NCBI RefSeq assembly: GCF_900005615.1
Contig: NZ_LN832559.1
Span: 2,495,001 to 2,559,000, forward strand
Length of the DNA stretch: 64,000 nt
Source of the DNA: Paracoccus aminovorans
GTDB taxonomy: Bacteria > Pseudomonadota > Alphaproteobacteria > Rhodobacterales > Rhodobacteraceae
Direction of reading: 5' to 3'
The notes under the pieces were generated by a model that saw only the letters and a program-made list of their open reading frames with translations, searched no databases and was not told the DNA's origin. Positions 38,429 through 49,986 of the stretch are shown here, piece after piece. Position 1 is the first letter of the stretch, and every line of letters begins with the position of its first letter. The translations under genes were made by a program, and so were the position numbers.

Positions 38429-39070
38429 TTAAAGGGCGCGGGCGAGCGTCGCCAGTTCCGCGCGCGGCAAGATCAGCAGCATCGGCCCCTCGCAGGCCAG
38501 CGTGACCGGCCCGGTCGCCTGGTTCGACGTGCCGCTGCGGCCGTCCGGGGCGAAGGCGAGCCCGTCGATGGGCCAGCGCAGACCCTGCGAGCGCCCGGTG
38601 GCCGCCCCCATCGGGAACAGCGAGACCCGGGTGCCGGGGGCGAGATCCAGCGCCAGCCGGGCGGGGGCGCGGGTGATGACGTCCTCGCCCGCGACCAGCA
38701 GGCAGGGCGGGCCGACGCGGCGGGCGATGACGCCCAGCGCCGACAGGAAATGGTCGTGGCGGCCGCCAGCGAAGCCCAGGGCAACGACGAAGGGGGTCCG
38801 CAGCCGGGACAGGCATTTCTCGAAATCGGTGCTGTCCTGTTCCGCGACCGGATGCAGGTTCCCGGGCGGGATCGCGGCCCTGGCGCGGTCCGAGATGCTG
38901 TCGAAATCGCCCCAGACCGCCTGCGGCATCAGCCCGAACTGCAGCGCTGTATCGGCGCCGCCATCGGCCGCGGCCACCACCGGCGCCAGCGCCAGCGCGG
39001 CGTCGAGATCGGCGCGGGCCACGGGCGCTCCGCCGATCAGCGTGACCGGCCGGGGGCTCTGCAGGATCAT
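38429..39070 (-). CDS. thiN: Thiamine pyrophosphokinase
   Basis: 213 residues. The catalytic domain has AADGGADTALQFGLMPQAVWG followed by GDFDSIS, then QDSTDFEKCLSRL and ALGFAGGRHDHFLSAL, the ATP- and thiamine-binding elements of TPK. It converts thiamine to thiamine diphosphate. The start codon overlaps the stop of the DUF2842 gene (ATGA). Confidence 0.92.
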   Translation of the reverse strand: MILQSPRPVTLIGGAPVARADLDAALALAPVVAAADGGADTALQFGLMPQAVWGDFDSISDRARAAIPPGNLHPVAEQDSTDFEKCLSRLRTPFVVALGFAGGRHDHFLSALGVIARRVGPPCLLVAGEDVITRAPARLALDLAPGTRVSLFPMGAATGRSQGLRWPIDGLAFAPDGRSGTSNQATGPVTLACEGPMLLILPRAELATLARAL

Positions 39071-39279
39071 TCCGGCTTGCCGATGCCGCTGAAGACCTTG
39101 CGGAAGGGCAGCGCCCAGAGGATGCCCAAGACGACATAGACCGCGAGCTCGACCAGGATCGGCTGACGGCCCCAGGTCCGGTCCATCCAGTTCACCAGCG
39201 TCACCGCCACGACGATATAGAGCGGCAATCCGATCACCAGGATCAGCAGCGACCAGCGTTTGCGGGATTTCAGGTCCAT
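39067..39279 (-). CDS. DUF2842 small membrane protein
   Basis: 70 residues with two helices (about 11-30 and 43-60): SLLILVIGLPLYIVVAVTLV and ELAVYVVLGILWALPF. The sequence LNW-MDRTWGRQPILVE-LAVY-VVLGILWALPFRKVF fits DUF2842, widespread in alphaproteobacteria and of unknown role. It overlaps thiN by four bases and its start overlaps the end of the frameshifted gene upstream. Confidence 0.88.
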   Translation of the reverse strand: MDLKSRKRWSLLILVIGLPLYIVVAVTLVNWMDRTWGRQPILVELAVYVVLGILWALPFRKVFSGIGKPE

Positions 39280-39815
39280 CGGCTTTTCCTTTCCGGGATG
39301 GGGCGAGGGAGCACCGCCTGCCAGCGGCCGAGGTTGCACTGGACGCCGCCGCGGCGCATCGGGCCGGGATAGAGCACCCGCGGCGGCCGGAAGCTGACGA
39401 AGCTCGGCACCGGCCTCCGGCAGCGCCAGCCCAGCGGGTCGAGATAAGCCGGCGGCCTGTCCATGGTCACGATCACCAAGCGCCCGCGCATCGACCGGTC
39501 CCACCGGGGGTCGCGGTAGTGGCAGCGAAATCGCGGCCCCGCAAGTGCCTGTACCAAAGCCCGGTCAGCAGCGCCGGCCTGGACCCCCGCCACAGCGGGG
39601 AGGCCGGGATCAGGTGACGGCAGGCGGCGATGCGCGACCGGAGGGATTCGCGGTTCGGCTCCCAGGGCTGCGGCCGGGTATCGCCGCGGTGCTGGACCGG
39701 ATCGAGATCGCGCGCCGGGCGGCGGCGGCCGAGGGGCGGCATAGGCGTCCGCCAGATGCGTCGTCGGCCGGTCCCCATCGGGATGGCCGTCGAGCATCAG
39801 GACGCCGCCGCCCAT
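39270..39815 (-). pseudogene. Frameshifted gene between purA and the DUF2842 gene
   Basis: Third-position GC is high in one minus-strand frame from about 39720 to 39545 (reading ARDLDPVQHRGDTRPQPW and SPLWRGSRPALLTGLWYRHL) and then switches to another frame from about 39540 to the stop at 39270 (CHYRDPRWDRSMRGRLVIV, PPAYLDPLGWRCRRPVPSF). Neither frame shows the bias throughout, so a one-base shift near 39540-39545 divides one gene. The start may be MLDGHPDGDRPTTHLADAY at 39797, which would need a second shift, or an ATG near 39742. Family not recognised; possibly a fusion of small domains, possibly a sequence error. Confidence 0.5.
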
Positions 39816-39820
39816 CCCGC

Positions 39821-41113
39821 TCAGTCCGCGAAGGGATCGGTGACGAGGATGGTGTCGTCGCGCTCGGGCGAGGTCGAGAGCAGCGCCACCGGGCACTGGA
39901 TCAGCTCCTCGATGCGGCGGACGTATTTGATCGCCTCGGCCGGCAGGTCGGCCCAGGACCGCGCGCCCTGCGTCGATTGCTTCCAGCCCGGCATTTCCTC
40001 ATAGACCGGCCGCACCCGGTCCTGCAGCGCGGCGGCGGTGGGCAGGTGGTCGTAATGCTTGCCCTCGATTTCGTAGCCCACGCAGATCTTCAGCGTCTCG
40101 AACCCGTCCAACACATCGAGCTTGGTCAGCGCGATGCCGTTCACGCCGGAAATGGCGCAGGTCTGGCGCACCAGCACCGCGTCGAACCAGCCGCAGCGGC
40201 GCTTGCGGCCGGTGACGGTGCCGAATTCGTGGCCGCGCTCGCCCAGGCGCTGGCCGTCGGCATCCTCCAGCTCGGTCGGGAACGGACCCGAGCCGACGCG
40301 GGTGGTATAGGCCTTGACGATGCCCAGCACGAAGCCGATGGCCGAGGGGCCGACGCCGGTGCCGGTCGCCGCCATGCCCGACATGGTGGTCGAGCTGGTC
40401 ACATAGGGATAGGTACCGAAGTCGATGTCGAGCAGGCTGCCCTGCGCACCCTCGAACAGGATGCGCTTGCCGGATTTGCGGGCGTCGTTCATCACCTTCC
40501 ACACCGGCTGCGCGTATTGCAGCAGCTTCGGCGCGATTTCCAGCAGGCGGGCGCGCAGGTCGGCGCGATCGATGGCCGTGGCGCCCAGACCCTGGCGCAG
40601 CGCGTCGTGATGGGCCAGCAGCCGGTCGAGGCGCGAATCCAGCGTCTCCTCGTCGCCGAGATCGGCAACGCGGATGCTGCGGCGGCCGACCTTGTCCTCA
40701 TAGGCGGGGCCGATGCCGCGGCCGGTGGTGCCGATCTTGCTGGCGCCCGCCGCTTCTTCGCGCAGCTGGTCGAGGTCCTGGTGCAGCGGCAGGATCAGCG
40801 GCGTGTTCTCGGCGATCATCAGGTTCTGCGGCCCGATCTCGACCCCCTGGGCCGAGAGCTTGTCGATTTCCGCGAACAGCGCCCAGGGGTCCAGCACCAC
40901 GCCGTTGCCGATCACCGCCATCTTGCCCTTGCGCACGATGCCCGAGGGCAGCAGCGACAGCTTGAAGACCTGGTTGCCGATGACCAGCGTGTGGCCGGCA
41001 TTGTGGCCGCCCTGGAAGCGCGCGATCACATCGGCGCGTTCAGACAGCCAGTCGACGATCTTGCCCTTGCCCTCGTCGCCCCATTGCGCGCCGACGACCA
41101 CCACATTGGCCAT
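39821..41113 (-). CDS. purA: Adenylosuccinate synthetase
   Basis: 430 residues. GTP site [23 protein letters not shown]-binding [10 protein letters not shown], the [14 protein letters not shown] region, and [20 protein letters not shown]. It commits IMP to AMP synthesis. The start at [12 protein letters not shown] follows a GGGAAG-type site; a 23-codon upstream extension is open but unlike the family. Confidence 0.98.
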   Translation of the reverse strand: MANVVVVGAQWGDEGKGKIVDWLSERADVIARFQGGHNAGHTLVIGNQVFKLSLLPSGIVRKGKMAVIGNGVVLDPWALFAEIDKLSAQGVEIGPQNLMIAENTPLILPLHQDLDQLREEAAGASKIGTTGRGIGPAYEDKVGRRSIRVADLGDEETLDSRLDRLLAHHDALRQGLGATAIDRADLRARLLEIAPKLLQYAQPVWKVMNDARKSGKRILFEGAQGSLLDIDFGTYPYVTSSTTMSGMAATGTGVGPSAIGFVLGIVKAYTTRVGSGPFPTELEDADGQRLGERGHEFGTVTGRKRRCGWFDAVLVRQTCAISGVNGIALTKLDVLDGFETLKICVGYEIEGKHYDHLPTAAALQDRVRPVYEEMPGWKQSTQGARSWADLPAEAIKYVRRIEELIQCPVALLSTSPERDDTILVTDPFAD

Positions 41114-41797
41114 AGTGCTTCCCTTCCCGCGGATGAATGCCGCGGACGGTATAATGGCCGAAGCCGCGGGGGGAAAGCGCATTCCGCCCTGCCGCTGCTC
41201 CGAGCAGCCGGCGCAGGCTTGGCGCGGAGCGGGAGTCTTGGGCCCATCGGCCTGTACGGACGATCCACGGCCCCGGAGCCGAGACCATGCGCCATGCCTG
41301 CGTGACTGCGAGCGATCCGTGATGCGCCGGTGGTGCCCGCTCGTCTGACAGGCTGCTGAAAAGAGTTCCGAGAAGGTTTCGGGATAGAGAAGCGCTCTGT
41401 GCCCCGACCAGGATCGGCTGGAAGCCTAAGCATCTCCCGCCGATCCCAGGCGAATTTCCCGGTTTGCGTTCCAGTCTGTCTCGTCACTGGGACTTCTCTA
41501 TTTGGGATATGTCTGTCAAGTACTCTGATCTTTGTGACAGCTTTGCGGACGAAGCGGTCGTTGGCTCGATGCGGCTCGGCGTCGACTTCCAAAGGCACGA
41601 AAGCCCCTAAGCCGCCATTCGTTGTGCGTCGAGTAGATTGGTTACTTGGCGTATCACGTAGTGCGTGCGTCGTCGCAGACATTTGCGACTTGGTCCTTCG
41701 TCGTGGTAACAGGAGCACGCTTTCTGAGTGATCCAATTAAATCTTTTCAGATTGGAAGTTTGCTTGTATCAGGAAGTAATCGTTGCGTGGGATTGAC
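41114..41797. other. Intergenic region leading into an AT-rich island
   Basis: About 680 bases. The first 230 are GC-rich purA upstream DNA. An IS-end remnant (annotated separately) occupies 41348-41460. From about 41500 the base composition falls and stays AT-richer through the following gene. I find no tRNA, integrase or supported gene here. Confidence 0.5.
41348..41460 (+). mobile_element. Insertion-sequence end remnant
   Basis: It begins with ACAGGCTGCTGAAAAG, a terminal sequence seen at the ends of many IS elements. The next 100 bases align almost without gaps, at clearly less than full identity, with 55645-55757 elsewhere in the window. It marks the purA-proximal edge of the AT-rich island. 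Confidence 0.5.
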
Positions 41798-43465
41798 ATG
41801 AAAAAGCCAAGCGCCTCAGTATCAAAAATTACTTTTTCCAGCGGTCAAGAGTTTACGTTCAGGCCCAAAGAGAAAATAATCATTGTTGGTTCCAACAACA
41901 GTGGAAAGTCCCAAACGCTCCGAGAAATAGTAGCGTATGTGAGTGAGGGAGAGAAGGCCCGCCCGGTAGTCTTGAGTTCATTAGAGCTGGAGAAAAATGG
42001 AACAGCTGATGAACTTAAGGAATATCTTGATAATAACGCCACAATTACTGATAAGCACTATAATTACAAAAATTGGCGTTTCTACGCAGATCACACTCGC
42101 ATGTGGGGACAGCCATTTTTACAACACAACTTAGCTTCAGGTTTCATTAAGAATATCGACGCGAATAATCGATTGACGATTTGCCAGCTGCAACAAAGCG
42201 TTTCGGACACTGATCAACGATCAGCTCCACAGCATCTATTATATGACAGCGAGGCATTAATGAGGCGGATCAGCTCTCTTTTCCGCCAAGCATTTGGTCA
42301 AGATCTAATGATAAATTACCGTGGAGGCAGTGTTATTCCAATCCACGTCGGTCAAATTCCGTCTAGTGACCTCGGCCATCCCGTCAGCGACCCTTATGTT
42401 GAGGCGGTCAAGAAAAATCCCCCTCTGCATGAACAGGGAGATGGCGTAAAAAGTTTTGCCGGCATTCTGTTCGAAGCAGTTGTGTCCGACATTGATATTA
42501 CGATGATCGACGAACCTGAGGCATTTCTCCATCCTCCCCAAATGAGACGACTTGGGGGAATTCTTGCTTCGGAAGTCAAGGGGCAGCTGTTTGTAGCAAC
42601 TCACAGTAGCGATATCATGCGAGGATTCCTGGAAGGCACGAAAGGCAGTGTTCGCATGCTGCGCATTCGCAGGGAGGGCAACAAGAACTTTGTTGCTGAG
42701 GCCGCGCCTGATACTGTCAAAGAGCTTTGGAATACTCCCGTTCTTAGATACTCCAATGCACTCGAAGGCGTGTTCCACGAGCAAGCAATTCTGTGTGAGG
42801 ACCATAGCGACTGTCGACTTTTCAACGCTGTTGCTGACTACCTTTCAGAAACTCAGGCCGCGCGCTGGCTCGATACGGTGTATGTTCCGACCGGCGGAAA
42901 GCATGCAATTCCTACTATCGCTAATATTCTTCGCAAGATAGGAGTTCCTACCAAGGCTGTTTTTGATATCGACCTTTTGCGGAGTCAGGATGATCTGAAA
43001 AAGTCTGTTGAAGCCTTTGGTGGTGAATGGGCGGAATTCGAGGAAGTTTGGAGAAAAGTTAACGCGGCTGTTTCGGATGGGATGCCTATCAAGACAAATC
43101 AAGAAATAAAGCAGTTTATCAAGCAGATTGTCGACGCCGCTGAGCCAGAAAATCTTCCGAAGGGCGATATCATCGAAGCCATGAAGCAAGGGTCTGCGTG
43201 GAGTATTGTTAAAAAGGTAGGGCCTGCAGGTCTGCCAAGAGGTGACGCGCGGAAGAATTACAATGCCTTGACCGAAAAGCTGGAAGAAATTGGAATTTAC
43301 CTGGTCCCGGTGGGGGAAATCGAAGAGTTCTGTCCGGAAATGGGCGTGCACGGTCCAAAATTTGTCAACAAAGTTCTTGCTGAGATGAGCTTAGCTGATG
43401 AAAAATTGCAAGGCCTTAGATCTTTCGTGACAAAGTTTCACAACGGCCAGCACGCTCCCATCTAG
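41798..43465 (+). CDS. OLD-like AAA ATPase with TOPRIM-like C-terminal domain
   Basis: 555 residues. ATPase parts: Walker A IIVGSNNSGKSQ (about 30-42), signature-like EQGDGVKSFAGIL, Walker B ITMIDEPEAFLHPPQ, and H-loop VATHSSDIM. After about residue 330 comes a TOPRIM-like pattern: an acidic motif ILCEDHSDCRLF, then PTGGKHAIPTIANIL and the DxD motif AVFDIDLLRS. This domain order is that of OLD-family nucleases. No partner helicase is adjacent, so it resembles stand-alone class 1 OLD proteins. Base composition is far more AT-rich than its neighbours, implying transfer. A TTG five codons earlier has a better-placed AGGAAG and could be the start. Confidence 0.8.
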   Translation: MKKPSASVSKITFSSGQEFTFRPKEKIIIVGSNNSGKSQTLREIVAYVSEGEKARPVVLSSLELEKNGTADELKEYLDNNATITDKHYNYKNWRFYADHTRMWGQPFLQHNLASGFIKNIDANNRLTICQLQQSVSDTDQRSAPQHLLYDSEALMRRISSLFRQAFGQDLMINYRGGSVIPIHVGQIPSSDLGHPVSDPYVEAVKKNPPLHEQGDGVKSFAGILFEAVVSDIDITMIDEPEAFLHPPQMRRLGGILASEVKGQLFVATHSSDIMRGFLEGTKGSVRMLRIRREGNKNFVAEAAPDTVKELWNTPVLRYSNALEGVFHEQAILCEDHSDCRLFNAVADYLSETQAARWLDTVYVPTGGKHAIPTIANILRKIGVPTKAVFDIDLLRSQDDLKKSVEAFGGEWAEFEEVWRKVNAAVSDGMPIKTNQEIKQFIKQIVDAAEPENLPKGDIIEAMKQGSAWSIVKKVGPAGLPRGDARKNYNALTEKLEEIGIYLVPVGEIEEFCPEMGVHGPKFVNKVLAEMSLADEKLQGLRSFVTKFHNGQHAPI

Positions 43466-44036
43466 TTATGAGGTCGCGAGGCGGTGGAGATCGATAGATC
43501 TAAGCATTAATGACATGCTCTCGGAATTTTTGTATTGGAATGGTTGATCATTCCTGCGAACGTCTCTGATCTTTGACGTCAGCGGCGATTATAATTTTGT
43601 ATATTATTAATATTTCAACAGGAGGCGTCTTGGGAAAGATCTTAACTGGTTCACGGGAATGCCGCCGATTTTCACGTATTTCTCGATGCTGTTTGAGCGT
43701 CAGCTTTGTCCCATTAGTGACGCGGGATCGTCATTTTGCGGCGCGCGAGGCGAACGACCGCAATGGGCTCAAACCTACCTTCGGCCTGGTTCGCAGGCCG
43801 CCTGTGTTTCGTCATTATCTCACCGCCCATGGCGGTTGATCCCGGTGTGTGTCTTGGTCGCGCCGCGTGGGCTTGGGGCGCGGTGATCGGCAGGAACCGA
43901 ACGGATGCGGCGCGCAGGATCGCGGCTTTCCTCGCAAGGCACGCAGCCGGGAAACCGTCGCGGCCGTCCCGCACCGTCGCAGTATGCGGTCGAGCGGCAT
44001 GGCCGCCCCGGAAGACAAGTCGCGATGCGCGGGCGG
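43466..44036. other. Interval after the island gene
   Basis: About 570 bases, AT-rich to about 43640 (including TATATTATTAATATTTCAAC) then returning to chromosomal GC by about 43830. An AGGAGG at 43620 precedes a TTG frame of 69 codons, and a 33-codon frame lies on the other strand (43714-43815). Neither has convincing codon bias, so I leave both uncalled. The island boundary falls in this stretch. Confidence 0.4.
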
Positions 44037-44831
44037 TCAGGCGGCGGTGCGCTGTCGGTCGGGGCGAAAGGGGTTGATTGCTACCTCTGCCCCCTCGAAG
44101 ACGCAAAAGCTCTGCGCCGGGATTTCCTGCCAGCCAGGCTCGTCGCTTTCCAGCGGTTCCGAGACTACGGCGCGGCCGCCGCGGGTGTCGGACCAGCGGT
44201 GGAACAGGCTGGGCGCGTGTTCGTCGCTGGCATAGCGCAGCGCGTAGAGCCGCTGCCCGTCGGAAAAAGCCGCGGTCAGCCGCACATGCGGCGCGCTGCC
44301 GCGCTGCCGGGCCAGAGCCTCGAACTTGGCGGTGGCGGCGGCCATGGCGGCGGCGGGATCGGTCTCCAGCCCCTCGCCCAACGCCATGAGGAACAGCGCC
44401 TCGCTGTCGGTGGCGCCCTTGCGATGGCAGTAGAGATCGTCGGGAATCAGCGCCTCGGCGTGGCGGCGATAGTCCTCATAGCCGCCGAACTGGCCATTGT
44501 GCATGAAGCTCCAGCGGCCGACGACGAAAGGGTGGCAATTGTTGCGGCTTGTGGCGGAACCGGTCGAGGCGCGGACATGGGCCAGGAACAGATGCGAGCG
44601 CAGAGTCGCGGTCAGGCTGCGCAGATTGCTGTCGGACCAGGCCGGCATCACGTCGCGATAGAGCCCTGGCTCGGGCCGCTCGCCATACCAGGCCAGGCCG
44701 AAGCCGTCGGCATTCACCGGCGTATGACAGCGCGTGGCGCCCTGGCTTTGCCGGACCAGCGAATGGCCGGGCCGGCAGATGACGTCCTCAAGATAGATCG
44801 GACTGCCGAGATAGGCTGCCCAGCGACACAT
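44037..44831 (-). CDS. Class II glutamine amidotransferase (YafJ/EgtC-like)
   Basis: 264 residues. The Ntn-hydrolase nucleophile is Cys2 in MCRWAAYLGSPIYLEDV, which fixes the start. The glutaminase fold is supported by NADGFGLAWYGERPEPG, FLAHVRASTG and NCHPFVVGRWSFMHNGQFGG. Related proteins are the EgtC gamma-glutamyl hydrolase of ergothioneine synthesis and YafJ; without egtB or egtD nearby the substrate is open. It lies on the island's downstream side. Confidence 0.9.
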   Translation of the reverse strand: MCRWAAYLGSPIYLEDVICRPGHSLVRQSQGATRCHTPVNADGFGLAWYGERPEPGLYRDVMPAWSDSNLRSLTATLRSHLFLAHVRASTGSATSRNNCHPFVVGRWSFMHNGQFGGYEDYRRHAEALIPDDLYCHRKGATDSEALFLMALGEGLETDPAAAMAAATAKFEALARQRGSAPHVRLTAAFSDGQRLYALRYASDEHAPSLFHRWSDTRGGRAVVSEPLESDEPGWQEIPAQSFCVFEGAEVAINPFRPDRQRTAA

Positions 44832-44886
44832 GCGTCGTCCCCGTTTCCATGCTTTTTCCAAGGTCTAGCACGGAAAGATTGACAAA

Positions 44887-45185
44887 TCACTCAGAAGTCG
44901 GGGGCGGGTTCTCCTCGACGATCACAAGCTCGCGCTCGGCCGCGTTGCGGGCATGGTCCAGCGCCGCCTGATATTCGGCCGAGCGGTAGCAGGCCACCGC
45001 ATCTTCTAGACTGGGAAAGCGCGCCACGACATTGCGGGCGCGGTCCTTGCCCTCAAGCTGCACATAGCGCGCGCCGCGGGCCAGGAACACACCGCCATGC
45101 GCGGCGATGGCCGGGCCGGCCAGCTGGGCGTATTTGCCATAGGCCTCGGGGTCGGTCACGGTGACATGGGCAATCCAGAGCGCGG

Positions 45186-45189
<4 letters not shown>
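44887..45189 (-). CDS. DUF1330 family protein
   Basis: 100 residues, a dimeric ferredoxin-like (alpha-beta barrel) domain. [20 protein letters not shown] and the C-terminal [20 protein letters not shown] are the DUF1330 signature. Function unknown. The ATG overlaps the alaS TGA by four bases, so it is translated with alaS. Confidence 0.92.
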
Positions 45190-47843
<2,654 letters not shown>

Positions 47844-47960
47844 GTCGGGCCTTCGTCGCAAAGCGGTTCCCCCGGCCAGGGCCGGTTTGCCGCCCGGTCT
47901 AGCCCCAGCCATGGCGGCTGTCCAGCAATCCCGCATGCGGGCGCGTGGCTTCTTTCTTGC

Positions 47961-48011
47961 ATAAATATCCTGGGGAACGCCTCCTGCGCCCCATCGAGGG
48001 GCGCGGGAGGC
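47961..48011. repeat. Intergenic repeat-like hairpin between recA and alaS
   Basis: AAATATCCTGGGG is followed by a 16-base stem, ACGCCTCCTGCGCCCC with GGGGCGCGGGAGGCGT, one mismatch, 5-base loop. The AAATATC lead-in resembles the hairpin form of the dispersed repeat near lpd. It may also serve as the recA terminator (read leftward). Confidence 0.45.
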
Positions 48012-48087
48012 GTGGGGGCAAAGCCACCGGGGACAACAAAATGCGCGGGACGTGCTCGCGCATGCTGTCAGGCCCTTCAGCCCAGGT

Positions 48088-49158
48088 TCAATCCTCGGTC
48101 AGCGCGTCGTCGCCTTCGTCGGTGGCGCCGAAATCCAGGCCGTGGCTGGCGCGGATCTTGTCCTCGATGGCATAGGCCACTTCGGGTTTGTCGCGCAGGA
48201 ACTGCTTGGCATTCTCGCGGCCCTGGCCGATGCGCTCATCGCCATAGGAATACCAGCTGCCCGATTTCTCGACCACGCCGGCCTTGATGCCCAGGTCGAT
48301 CAGCTCGCCGACCTTGGAAATACCCTCGCCATACATGATGTCGAATTCGACCTGGCGGAAGGGCGGCGCGACCTTGTTCTTGACCACCTTGACCCGGGTC
48401 GAGTTGCCGACCACCTCGTCGCGGTCCTTGATCGAGCCGGTGCGGCGGATGTCGAGCCGCACCGAGGCATAGAATTTCAGCGCATTGCCGCCGGTCGTGG
48501 TCTCGGGGTTGCCGAACATCACGCCGATCTTCATGCGGATCTGGTTGATGAAGATCACCATGCAGTTCGACCGGCCGATGCTGGCGGTCAGCTTGCGCAT
48601 GGCCTGGCTCATCAGCCGGGCCTGACTGCCCATCTGCATGTCGCCCATGTCGCCCTCGATCTCGGACTTGGGCGTCAGCGCCGCGACCGAGTCGACCACC
48701 ACCAGGTTCACCGCGCCCGAGCGCACCAGCGTATCGACGATCTCCAGCGCCTGTTCGCCGGTATCGGGCTGGCTGATCAAGAGCTCATCCAGGTTCACGC
48801 CCAGCTTCTTGGCATATTGCGGGTCGAGCGCATGTTCCGCATCGACAAAGGCGCAGACGCCGCCCTTTTTCTGCTCTTCGGCCACCACATGCAGCGTCAG
48901 CGTGGTCTTGCCCGAGCTTTCAGGCCCAAAGATCTCGATGATGCGCCCCTTGGGCAGACCGCCGATGCCCAGCGCGATGTCCAGCCCCAGCGAGCCGGTC
49001 GAGGTCGCCTCGATCTCGGCCACCGGATTGTCGGCGCCCAGCTTCATGATCGAGCCCTTGCCGAACTGCCGTTCGATCTGGGCCAGCGCGCTGTCCAGAG
49101 CCTTCTGCTTGTCTGCCGATCGCTTGTCGTTCATGTCGAAAAGTGTTGCCCCTGCCAT
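48088..49158 (-). CDS. recA: Recombinase A
   Basis: 356 residues. Walker [16 protein letters not shown], Walker [11 protein letters not shown], and the DNA-binding loop regions [12 protein letters not shown] and [20 protein letters not shown]. RecA drives homologous recombination and triggers LexA self-cleavage. The start [14 protein letters not shown] is used; a second Met eight codons later is possible. A LexA box lies 62 bases upstream of the start. Confidence 0.98.
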   Translation of the reverse strand: MAGATLFDMNDKRSADKQKALDSALAQIERQFGKGSIMKLGADNPVAEIEATSTGSLGLDIALGIGGLPKGRIIEIFGPESSGKTTLTLHVVAEEQKKGGVCAFVDAEHALDPQYAKKLGVNLDELLISQPDTGEQALEIVDTLVRSGAVNLVVVDSVAALTPKSEIEGDMGDMQMGSQARLMSQAMRKLTASIGRSNCMVIFINQIRMKIGVMFGNPETTTGGNALKFYASVRLDIRRTGSIKDRDEVVGNSTRVKVVKNKVAPPFRQVEFDIMYGEGISKVGELIDLGIKAGVVEKSGSWYSYGDERIGQGRENAKQFLRDKPEVAYAIEDKIRASHGLDFGATDEGDDALTED

Positions 49159-49219
49159 GCCGTCCTCATGCTTATTTCACACCCCGACCGCCGGGGCAAT
49201 CGATGCCCGCCCGCGATTT

Positions 49220-49234
49220 GTTCACGAGTTGTTC
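49220..49234. promoter_or_regulatory. LexA (SOS) box of recA
   Basis: GTTC-ACGAGTT-GTTC matches the alphaproteobacterial LexA direct-repeat site GTTC-N7-GTTC exactly. It lies 62 bases upstream of the recA start and can serve as the damage-inducible operator. Confidence 0.85.
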
Positions 49235-49401
49235 CTATCTGCGCCTTGTGTCGCCGAAAAGCAAGTCCCGGCTAGGCGAATCACCCCCCCTTTCCCGGCT
49301 TTTCCAGGCCAGCCTGGACAGGAAAGGTTAAGAAACGGTTTACAGCCCCCGGGCGAGGAACTATCCCGGCGCGCGTGCCGCAACGGCTGAAAGTCTTGGG
49401 A

Positions 49402-49986
49402 ATGCTGATCTTCTGGGAAAGACGCCTGGTCTTCCTCGCCACTCCGAAAGCCGGCTCCACCGCCGTGGAATCCGCGTTGGAGCCGCTTGCCAATCTGGCG
49501 GTCCGCCGCCCGGCCGAACTGAAGCACACCGATCTGTCGGGCTATCGCCGCCATATCGAGCCCTGGCTGCATTCGGTGACCGGCGACCGCTTCACCACCA
49601 TCGCCCTCATGCGCGAGCCGCTGGACTGGTTGCGCAGCTGGTATCGCTTCCGCCTGCGCGACGACGGCGAGGCGCCCGAACACGAGATGACCGGCCTGGA
49701 CTTCGCCGGCTTCGCGCGCGCCTATGCCGATCCCGGGGGGCCGGCGCTGGCGCGGGTCGGCCACCAGGCCGATTTCCTGACCGCAGGACAGGACCGGGTG
49801 GACCGCATCTTTCGCTACGAGGACATCGAAAGCTTCACCCACTTCCTCGAGGATTGCCTCGACTGCGCCATCAGCCTGCCGCGGGTGAACGTGCCGCCGG
49901 CGGTCGATGTCAGCCTGAGCCCCGGGCACGAGGACGAGTTGCGCCAGGTCATGGCCGGCGATTTCCGACTCTACGAGTCGCTCTAG
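49402..49986 (+). CDS. Sulfotransferase-family protein
   Basis: 194 residues. The N-terminal RLVFLATPKAGSTAVESAL is the 5'-phosphosulfate (PAPS) binding loop of the sulfotransferase fold. ALMREPLDWLRSWYRFRL corresponds to the 3'-phosphate motif, as in bacterial cell-surface sulfotransferase relatives. The acceptor is unknown. The ATG at 49402 is preferred over a GTG nine codons earlier because MLIFWERRLVFL is a common family start. Its TAG stop is the insertion point of the following IS; the stop would be the same without the insertion. Confidence 0.8.
   Translation: MLIFWERRLVFLATPKAGSTAVESALEPLANLAVRRPAELKHTDLSGYRRHIEPWLHSVTGDRFTTIALMREPLDWLRSWYRFRLRDDGEAPEHEMTGLDFAGFARAYADPGGPALARVGHQADFLTAGQDRVDRIFRYEDIESFTHFLEDCLDCAISLPRVNVPPAVDVSLSPGHEDELRQVMAGDFRLYESL

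Noticed and set aside
41170-41347. Possible tRNA or attachment site beside the island
   Set aside because: I searched for a cloverleaf and a CCA-type end and found none; no flanking direct repeat was seen either.
43714-43815. 33-codon minus-strand frame MTKHRRPANQAEGRFEPIAV...
   Set aside because: The composition looks protein-like, but it is very short, has a weak ribosome-binding site and matches no family I know.
43630-43839. 69-codon TTG frame behind a perfect AGGAGG
   Set aside because: The ribosome-binding site is good, but codon use is erratic across the island edge and the product is unlike any family.
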